Source: Chloranthus sessilifolius (taxonomy: Eukaryota; Streptophyta; Magnoliopsida; Chloranthales; Chloranthaceae). Taken from it: 64,000 nucleotides of DNA. Below are positions 47,901-58,000 of the stretch, piece after piece. Under the pieces are notes generated by a model that saw only the letters and a list, made by a program, of their open reading frames with translations, was not told the origin of the DNA and made no database searches. A program made the translations under genes and the position numbers. Location of the stretch: the NCBI GenBank assembly GCA_021018995.1, contig CM037588.1:142535725-142599724 (forward strand), read 5' to 3'. Positions within the stretch are counted from its first letter, which is position 1; each line of letters starts with the position of its first letter.

Positions 47901-49789
47901 CTTGCTCTAGTAATGACTCGTGCTTGTCGATCATATGGAACTGACTTTTGGAGGAGGGGTTCTATCCGTCGTCCCCTATTTCATATTTCTCAAATCTCCA
48001 ATGAGGACAACATACTATGCATCGATCTCGTGACGGATTGAAGATGTCGATGAAGACCAAGACTTAGAATTTAGTTTGTTTATTTTAGAGATGTAATTAT
48101 GTTAGTTTTCTTTTGTAGCTTTTAATCAAAGGTATTCAATTTTGATGTAATTAACGGCGAATCGATTGCGATACCTGGAAGTGTAAAATCCGTCATTTTC
48201 AATAAAACTCTCTTAGCGAGGAGAAATTTATTATGATTAATTTGTATTAGATTTATATTATATCCAAATTTGTTATTTACAAATTTCTGTTAGATTTATA
48301 TTCTACGCAAATATTTGATCAGATCTTATGGTTTTGGTCAAATTCAACAGTAGACTTGTTGATTTTTGCTCAAACGATCATAATACGAGATCTAACGGTG
48401 GATTTATTACATATTGACCAGATCTTATGGTTTTGGTCAAATCTAACGGTGGACTCGTTGACTTTGAGTCAAATGATCATAATACGAGACTGTAACGAGA
48501 TCTAACGGTGTATTTATCACATATTGACCAGATCTTATGGTTTTGGTCAAATCTAACGGTGGACTTGTTGACTTGTGGTCAAACGATCATAATACGAGAT
48601 CGTAACGAGATCTAACGGTGGATTTATTACATATTGACCAGTTCTTATATTTTGGTCAGATCTAACAGTGGGCTCGTTAACTTTTGATCAAACGATCATA
48701 ATACGATATCGTAACGAGATTCAACGGTGGATTTATTACATATTGACCAGATCTTATTATTTTTGGTCAAATCTAATGGTGGACTCATTGACTTTTGGTC
48801 AAACGATCATAATATAAGATCGTAACGAGATCCAACGGTGGATTTATTACATATTGACCAGATCGTGTGGTTTTGGTCAAATCCAATGGTGGACTCGTTA
48901 ACTTTTGGTCAAATGGTCATATTACAAGATCGTAACAAGATCCAATGGTGAATTTATCACATATTGACCAGATCTTATCATTTTGGTCAAATCTAACGGT
49001 GGACTCTTTGACTTTTGATCAAACGATTATAATACGAGATCGTAAAGAGATCCAATAATAAATTTACGATATATTGACTAAATCTTAGGACATTGGTCAA
49101 ATCCAACGGTAAAATGATTACAAAGACGCAATCTATGATCGTCAAATTCTAAAGAATTTGGCGATATCTAATTCACGATTAGATATTCTATCACTGAGAG
49201 TGATAACTCCTTTGATAACCAATTTCCAAGAGAATGGATTTGGTATTTGAATTCATCTTTGAGACCAGAGAACAAGAATTTGTTTTAAGGTTCGTCCACG
49301 AGGTTCTTGCTCTAGTAATGACTCGTGCTTGTTGATCAGATGAAATTGGCTTTTGGAGGAGAGTTCTCTCATCTGTCGTCCCGTATTTCATATTTCTCAA
49401 ATCTCTAATGAAGACAATATACTATGCATCTATCTCGTGACGGATTGAAGATATCGATGAAGACCTAGACCTAGAATTTAGTTTGTTTATTTCAGAGATG
49501 TAATTACGTTAGTTTTTTTTAGTAGCTTTTAATCAAAGATATTCAATTTTGATGTAATTAACGGGGAATCAATTGCGATACCCGGAAGTGTAAAGTCCGC
49601 CATTTTCAATAAAATCCTCTCCTAGCGAGGGAAAATTTGTTATGATTGATTTGTGTTGGATTTATATTCTACGCAATTTATTGTTTACAGGTATTGATGA
49701 TGGACGATACGTATCGGAAAACCAAGATTTTGATCCACGGTCTCTTCCTCTTCATTGACCGTCATATAATTGTTTTGAGATGAGATGAC

Positions 49790-49856
<67 letters not shown>

Positions 49857-51398
49857 TCACATTAATCTGATTTTTTTTTTTTTTTTGATGAAACACATTA
49901 ATCTTGAGTTAAACTTATGGATTATTGTGAATTATTGTTTAGTAGGGACATGTGATATAGGTCATTGATACAATAATTTATATGTGCCGGGCACATCATT
50001 TAAAATTTTACACTTCAAGGAGAAAGTTAATCATGTGATTATGTGATGATAAATATGTTTTTAAATTGTACATTGCAAAAAGGAACTAGTAAAAGAATTT
50101 TGTTTTCTCAAATTTTGCCTAATGGAAGGGTTTTTTTTTTTCCCGATGAATTTTATCTCATATTTTTCTCGTTTTAAAAGACTATGATTTGATCAAACCA
50201 CATTAAATTTCCCTATTCTTTTCAGTCTCTTTGCTCCAATTCTAATCTTTTGCTCTTTAATTTAAGAGATTTGTTTTATTCAAAAAATAATTGCTGCTGG
50301 TACATAAATCGCTGGTTTGAGTTGATTTGCATGTGAAAAAATGCTGAGTTTCTCAGGGAATGCATATAGCAACTTTAAACATCTGGACTTAGGATTCTGT
50401 ACGACTTCTCAGGATGTTGATATCAATATAGATTCAGTTTCTTTTAGTCCATTTTTCAGTTTTCTTCCGCTATAAACTCTTCCTAAGAAAAGCATAATTC
50501 AAAAGTGTGCTATAGCTTGTGTTGTTATGGAATTTTAAGTTCCGTATGTTTCTCGCAGATCTTGGAGGCATTACTACCCGAGGGTATGATTGTCCCTACT
50601 GCTTTTGAAACAGTTGGCCATATTGCACACTTGAACCTCAGAGAGGAACACCTACTTTATAAGAAACTTATTGCTCAGGCATGTAATTCTATTCTGTTTA
50701 GTATTCTAAAAATGTTGTTATACTGTGAAATGCATGTTTCTAGTATACATCTTATATTAACAAAATCCTGTTTCTCCTTTTTCAGGTAGTCTTGGATAAA
50801 AACAAACCAAAGATAGAAACGGTTGTTAATAAGATTGATTCTATACAAAATGATTATAGGACAATGCAGCTTGAAGTTTTAGCTGGAAACCATTCACTTG
50901 TAACTACAGTTGTTGAGAATGGAATTCGTTTTCATGTTGATTTAGCGAGAGTGTATGTTCTTCTTTCTCTTCAAACATAACAGAAAACTTATCTCTGCAT
51001 TTGTCCGAAAATTTTTGTTGACAAAATGCATACGCAAACATAGTCAGTTTATTGTACTTATTATATTTATATTGCATCCCTTTTTTGCATTTAATGTTTG
51101 TTGCTTATGATATGGCCTATTTTCTAGTGTGAAACGACATTAAAACACAACTAAAAAAGAAAAAAAAGAAAAGAAAAGAAAAGAAGCAAAGATGCCAGAA
51201 TGCCCATGCCCTACATGGGGTTGGGTTGAAAATATTTTTCGCTTGTTGCTTTGTAAATCTGGAGTGTGGATGTAATTTGTAGTTGTAATTCACATATTGA
51301 ACCAAGAACATTTATGGTTTATAATTTTATATTTAAACAACAAATTTAGTTTGAATAATAGGTTGTGGATGTTATATTTTGCTTTTAAGGACTTTTCC

Positions 51399-51455
<57 letters not shown>

Positions 51456-51497
51456 GTGAGTGGTCTCACTGCTCAAGTCACGTGTGACTTTCATTTT

Positions 51498-51544
<47 letters not shown>

Positions 51545-51974
51545 GTGAAAAGGAGCGTAATCCAATGGAGGACGCAAGATAGGTACAACAAGCTCGCATG
51601 GAGCTCTATGTGCCACCCATAACACTGCTGTGGTACCATGTGGAGCTCCAGCAGGTTGTATAGATCAATTTAAAAAAACAATTAAAACTATATTTTACAA
51701 TTGAAAGACAACTTTTGATTGATTCAAAGATCCAGGTTATACTACCTTGCTTGACGTGGCACCCAAAACATGGGTTGGGTGCCACGTGGAACTTCATGTA
51801 GACCCTTGGTGTAAGATGAAGGTACTCCATTGGAGAACATTCCGAACTCTCTCTCTCTCTCTATCTCGCTATATATATACATATTATATATGTGGAACTC
51901 CATATAGACCCTTGGTGTAAGGTGAAGGTACTCCATTGGAGAACATTCCTATCTCTCTCTCTCTCTCGCTATAC

Positions 51975-52021
<47 letters not shown>

Positions 52022-55000
52022 TATACTGGTTAGGTAGTCCTAAATACTAACTTCACCATAGTCCCAACCTCTAAAAAAGGTGCCACTTGGCACTCAAAAC
52101 ATGGTTTGGGTGCCACATGAACCAAGGGGACACTGCATAGGTAATTCAAAAAGAATTTTGAAAACTTATTTCCATGATAAAAGAAAAATATTGACTACAT
52201 TCGATGGGCCAATTTTCAAATGGTATAAATCACATGATCCAGATCCACGGGGTATTTCACATTGCTGAACTTGGAGTGTTCGCTATTGCTGTACTAGTCT
52301 AACCAGTAATCATTTCCTCACTCCGTCTGACAGTTTGCGGGATGTTTTTCGTTCCTGTACTGGTGACGACTGTGAACTTTCTTTCGTTTCTTTTTCTACC
52401 CGGCTTCGCAGAATTTGACTGACCAGTATTAGAAGGTTTACGCACTCATTACCTTTCTTTTCTCATGTTGAAATAGGGATTTGTACATTCGACAGACTCA
52501 TATTGGAACACTTACATCGACGTTTTGATTTGTTTCCCATCACTGAAATAGTGTTTTGAACATCTTTCCTTGAAGTATTTCTTTCTTCAAAGACTCTCCT
52601 ACAGTTCCTTTAATAAACGCAGTGCTGGGTCTACTTCCAGCAGGTGAACCATGTGCATTGCTGGGAATTGGGACTAGCATCCGGTGTTGGGAGTTTGTGC
52701 ACATAAATAGAAGTGACTTCACAGCTGTATGGTTCATATATATCTAATACATTTTAAAATCGCCCTGTTTAATCAAATCTACTTAAAGCTTCTTTTGTAA
52801 ATCACCCTCTTTAATCTAATCTGACTAGTAACCTAATGGTGGTAAGCCTATGTGTACCACCTTCATAGACTGGAACATGCTAAATTTCTGTTAAGTTCTC
52901 CACCGATGTAATAAACAATTGATAGAACTTGCTTCTGTAATAAATCAAAATAAAGAGAAAATCATAAGAATGGTAGAACAAGGATATAAAAGTTTGATGG
53001 TCTGGTAGAATGCCTAGGCGTTGAGCGCTCGCCTAGGGCATTTGATAGGCTAGACGAGCTTTGAGAGCCTGGGCGGCCTGTGACGGGTCAGGGTGGGCTT
53101 TCCCAAAGTCTGCCCTGCTCTCTCACTGACCAAATGGTCTCGGAGACCCAATTCCTTTGCTTTTCAGGACTTTTTATAGCATTCATATTACACCTCTATA
53201 CCTTTTGACGAGCTGTTAAAATTTTTGTGAAACAAATGATCTCTTCGGCCTACTTTTATTTCAGAAAGAAAAAATTTGGATCTGCATCCAAAATCTCTTG
53301 GATTTGCTTTTTTTTTTTGGTCTTGTGTTACCGATAATGTTGTCAAATCGCTTAAGCCATGCTAAGCCATTTGACTGCATTTCGCTTAATCGCTTAAGCC
53401 ATGGTTTAATGATTTTAATTAATTTATTATTATTAAAAAATAAAAAAAAATTATACAATAAGAAGTATCTAAGTCTAACAGCTAAAGTAACACTAACAAA
53501 AATGAGTCAATGACAAAAAAGGGGAAAAATATACATTCTTATGTTTATAAAAAAAATGTCATACATACTAATGAGAGGAGATTGGGAGTCTAGAATGGAG
53601 ATTAGAGAGGAAGAATGAGCCAAAATAGTTTTGTGAAGAGTATAGGACCCAACCCACCCTCTTATAGAGGTAATGGGACCCCAAAAAATAAAAAGCATTT
53701 AACAAAGTGCTCCAATGGTCATATTTATGACCGTTGGAGCACTATGCCATCGCATACTGAGAATGCAATAGCATAAGCCATAAACCATGGCTTATGCGAT
53801 CGCATACATCAGTATGCAATCGCTTAATTGATTGCATCACTTAAGCCAAGATGGCTTATGCGATATGAAGGTTCAAAATGGCTTAAGCAGTCACTTATGA
53901 TAACACTGGTTACCGATCATTTTTTTTTGAAAAGATTTAGGTGACTTTATACGAAGGGTGTAAAGTGATTCAAGGGGTCGTTTGGGTATTTAATTATGGG
54001 ATGTGGGCGAGAAAAGATTGTCATGCATTTAACGTAAAAATCAAGGGTATGCTGGTCAATTTACATTGGATTCAGCGGTTAACAACAGTTATAGTGGTTA
54101 GATGAGGGATCTGGTAAGTGATTTTTGATAGTTGGATGTGGAATTTGGCTAGTTGAGTCTTAATCAAGTCTTTGAGTTGTCCCAGCCCAGCTGACTGTTG
54201 AGTGGTGAGGCGGGTTTTGGATTATCGGATTTTTCAACCGCCGTACAATTATTCAAGTGGACATGTGATTTTATTTCATTTTTTATAAGAAGGTTTCATT
54301 CTTGCAACATCGCGACTCCCCTCATTTCAACTTGTAGAATGAGACATTTACTTTCTTCCCTATGATGCTGAACCATGTTCTCAGTCTACCATTTATCATC
54401 TGATGATACAAGTCTCTTGATTCCTCCACAGGTATTGGAATTCCAGGCTAGCTACTGAAAGGCAGAGGCTTATCAGTAGTTTCACAAGCAGTGATGTAGT
54501 CTGTAAGTTTCTTTCTCCATCACATGGTTCATGTAATTGATATTGCACCTCAGTTAATGGCTATATTCTACTGATCTACTCTTTATTTCTTTAGCTGATC
54601 CTGGTGGTATGTTAATAGAAATGCTGTTGTCCATAGTTCTCCTTTTGATGTGCATGCTTCACTATCCAGCATTGCCATCTTAGACATACCTGTGCCCTAC
54701 CTAGTGTTACCAAAATCACTATTTTTTTGAATGCATCATGTTTTATTCATAAAAAATTGGCAACATGATTAAATTGTGATTAAAAGAAAGGGGTTTTCTT
54801 AATAAACACAGTTTTTACATTTTAATCGCGAATTTTAGAATAAAACACGGTTTTTGCATTTTAATCGCAATTTTTTTTCAATAAAAAAGTTTTTTTTTAA
54901 AAATAAAAATTTATCTCCCATTTTATTAACATTTTTTTTTTGTTTTTTTAAAATTGTCATTGCTTTTTACCGATTTATTCTCCACTTTGCGGAATTTGCT

Positions 55001-58000
55001 GTTTTTTTCCCCAATTTTTTCCCGAGTTTTGATTTGGTGGCTATTATGCTACCCAACAATTGTGAATCTCTTTCAAACCATCTTTGAAATTGTCTTATTC
55101 CAGGATGAAAAATATATTGATGCACCTGATTAGGTGGGCAAATATCAAAGTAATACTAAGAAATGAAAGCTGACGCCTGAAGGCGATGTGGCACAAGTCC
55201 CATCTCAATTCAATAAAACAAGGAAAAAAAACATGAAAAATGAGACTGCCTAAATAAATTATAGGACACACAACACATCAAGGTTGAATGTATTTATTGA
55301 AACTTGGCATGATTATCTCACTAAGAGATGAAATGGCTTGCCTAAATTTGGGGGGTCATATACTTTTAAGCTGATCAGATCTTATCAAAACCACGTCATC
55401 TTGATCGAGTCACAGCGGCTTGGTTGAGTCTTTAAACCTTTCCTTGTATCTTTTCATCGGGTGTTTACTGAAGCTGTTGTGCATGCAGTCATTGCATGTT
55501 CTATCTTAGCTGGTGAGCAGCAAGAAAAGGTTTTTATTTTATTTAGTCGAACTGTGGTTGCAATTTATTCTTTATTGGGACTCTTATAAATAAGAAAGAG
55601 GGAGCAAACGTCGGACTATGACTGATTTACTTTTGCAGAATTTTTAGATTTGAGAGAATGTTCTGTTATTTTTATGGTTACTGGCTTGGGTTTTTTCTTT
55701 TTGGTTGTGAGCTACTATTGATTGCATATGGTTGGCGCAAACCGGGGTTTGCACTTTGCACCACTCTTGGTGCAGGCTCTTTCGAATTAGCACCACTTTA
55801 TGCGGATGCCCCTAGCCTATCTTGGTGAGAAATAGAATGGACAGGGACCCTCATCCAGCGTTCATTTAATTAAACTTAAGCAACATTCATTTATATTTTA
55901 CCAACTTTTAAATAAAAAGAAACATCTTTTTTTTTTTTTCTTTTGATCATTTCATTTTCTAATATTGCAGTGTGTGTGCATAACATTTACAAGAGAGCGT
56001 GCATAACATTTATAAGAGTTTTTTTAATAAAAATATTAAGGTAAATTCCATGCACAGAGTTATGCTTTTATGAGTTCTTGCACGATGAATCTGAGCCTCC
56101 GAATGCCACATTAGCTCATGATCATGAACAGTGCATGTCTGAAATCCTATTTTACTGTAGCTGCTTCTCAATGTTATACATATGCTTCATATTATATTCA
56201 AGTTTGGACTCAACATAGTCATTTTATACTCCTATTTTTTACCTGCTTATACCTATATCAGTGTACCTTTGCTTGCTTCTTTTTCTTTTCTAGTTTTGTT
56301 TAAAATGTTCAATGTGGGTTGTTGATATGAAAATATAAATAATTTTCTTGTAATAAACAACAGGTGATGTTTTCGCTGGTGTTGGCCCAATAGCCATTTC
56401 TGCAGCAAAGAAAGTAAAGCGTGTATATGCTAATGATCTAAACCCTTCTGCAGTGGACTATATGGAAAGAAACATTGTTCTCAACAAGCTTGAGAGAAAA
56501 ATTGAGGTAAAGGCTTTTAGAGTTGGTTAATAATTTATATTTATCCTTCTTTTATATGTGCAGTGGCCATTATTAGAACAAATGACCTGTAGTTTGCATC
56601 TTTTTAATTTCATAGAAAACAATCCTCTCAAACGATTGTCATTTCATAAATTTACTTATTTAATTAAAGATTAGGTGCAGTATTTGCAAAGCATTCAGCC
56701 TTATTGTATATTCCTTTTTCGGAAGCCTGTTGCATTATATGTAATTTTCTCGAGTATGAGGTTTTAACTCTCAATATTGATGTATTCTTAAAAACTGAAA
56801 TCAGAAATGGGCAGGATACAGACAACCCTCATTTTGGAGTAGTATCATAGGATTTTATTCAGTTACAGACATCAAAGGAAGTTTGTTAATTGTGTTCTGA
56901 ACACTTTACTGTGGAATGTTTGAAGTTTGGAGAGCCTTTTGGATGTCCTGAACAGTAAAATGTGGAATTTTGCAGATGTCATCCATACGATACCTGGATC
57001 AATAGATAAGACTTCAATACTGTCAATAGTGAAATATTAGAAATGGCCATGACACATAATACAGTACTGTTTTGGTGTATCTGGGTACCATAGATTTATT
57101 TATTTAATTACACCTATCAAGGAAACTTTTTAATTGCAATTTATGTTGATTAGCTCATCCTCCTTTTCAAAGTTTACGGGAATGTTTAATAGTTATTCAT
57201 CAAAAAATAAAATAAAAGAATGCTCAATAGTTGAGTCTGTTGGACACACACTAAGAGATTTGAATTATTATGACTTTGTACTTCATAATTTTACATCATA
57301 TCTACTTTTTAATATTATAGGTTCATGATTTAATATGGATCTCATAAGGCTTTTCTTTCCATGTCCATGTCAGCATCAGTGTCCTTGGTAATCTTCTTTC
57401 CCAGTACCTTCACATGATACTAGAAATAGATACAAGTCAAAGCTAAGCTTTGGGAGGAATTAATGTTAATCATAATTTATGAAATTCTGATTTCTATTTC
57501 GTATTAAGTACTAGAAAACATTTGGAAGATGTTTTGTTTGCTCAATTGACTAGTATTTGTAAGGATGCATTCTTTCTAGGATGGTACAGAAGTTGGCTTT
57601 AGCTTGTAAATTTGTGCAGTTGACATTTTTGCATGTCAGGACTGGAGCGCTAATAAATTTGTGCCTGTCACTTCTCAGGTGTATACAATGGATGGCAGAA
57701 GGTTCATAAAGGCTGTATTTGCAAACGAAAGAGCCGAATCTATTACAAAAGTGGTTATGAATTTGCCAAATGATGCTGCAGAGTATCTTGGTATGTTTAT
57801 TGCAAACCCGATTTACTTCCAAATTTCCATTACAGTCTTGATTCTTTGCATTCTCAGACAAAGTTATAGAGTTCACGCTCAAAATTTAGATTTGTTTATT
57901 TTTAGCAGTGTATCTAACTCGATTAAATAATGAAACTATTATCTAACCTCAAGGGGTTTGGCGAGCTGGCCAGGTACCCGCCTCAGAAAGTGGGAGACCC

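Larger units (their letters stand above)
45447..49689 (+). mobile_element. 4.24-kb LTR-like element with nested tandem arrays
   Basis: Starts TGTTGACTCAG and ends TTGTTTACA, flanked by a perfect 5-bp duplication GGTAT (45442-45446 and 49690-49694). No Gag or Pol, so it is probably a solo LTR of a large non-autonomous or undescribed retroelement. It contains a near-palindromic minisatellite (45610-46130), a hairpin cluster (46412-46565), and two rounds of a roughly 1.4-kb unit, each made of a 110-bp tandem array plus a 580-bp tail. Orientation is guessed from AATAAAA near each tail's end. Confidence 0.7.
43738..50558 (+). other. TRM5 intron 2 (6.8 kb)
   Basis: Donor GAG|GTATTT, acceptor TCTCGCAG. 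Contents: an 88-bp-period tandem duplication (44721-44900), a GATACGTATC-family copy split by a 4.24-kb LTR-like element (45447-49689), and a (GA)n run (49793-49853). The stretches 43860-44720, 44900-45240 and 49860-50558 show nothing recognisable. Confidence 0.85.
50953..54431 (+). other. TRM5 intron 4 (3.5 kb)
   Basis: Donor GT|GTATGT, acceptor CTCCACAG. It holds three (TA)n tracts (51405-51452, 51500-51538, 51979-52013), repeats with 'gtgccacgtgg' text (51541-52140), a 'gcctaggcg' patch (52990-53080) and a Mutator-like MITE (53336-53908). 52270-52980 and 53940-54430 show nothing recognisable. Confidence 0.88.

Noticed and set aside
47829-48041. 70-codon open frame duplicated at 49191-49400 (opposite strand reading)
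   Set aside because: Its sequence lies in the repeated tail of the LTR-like element. The frame is not kept between the two rounds, so coding is unlikely.
52990-53080. 'gcctaggcgttgagcgctcgcctagg' patch in intron 4
   Set aside because: It could be a relative of the 45610 minisatellite, but it is short and follows the common degenerate 'cctaggcg' text of plant genomes. No array or ends are present.
57550-57882. 110-codon minus-strand open frame over TRM5 exon 7
   Set aside because: It is the antisense shadow of a well-supported exon with matching splice sites.
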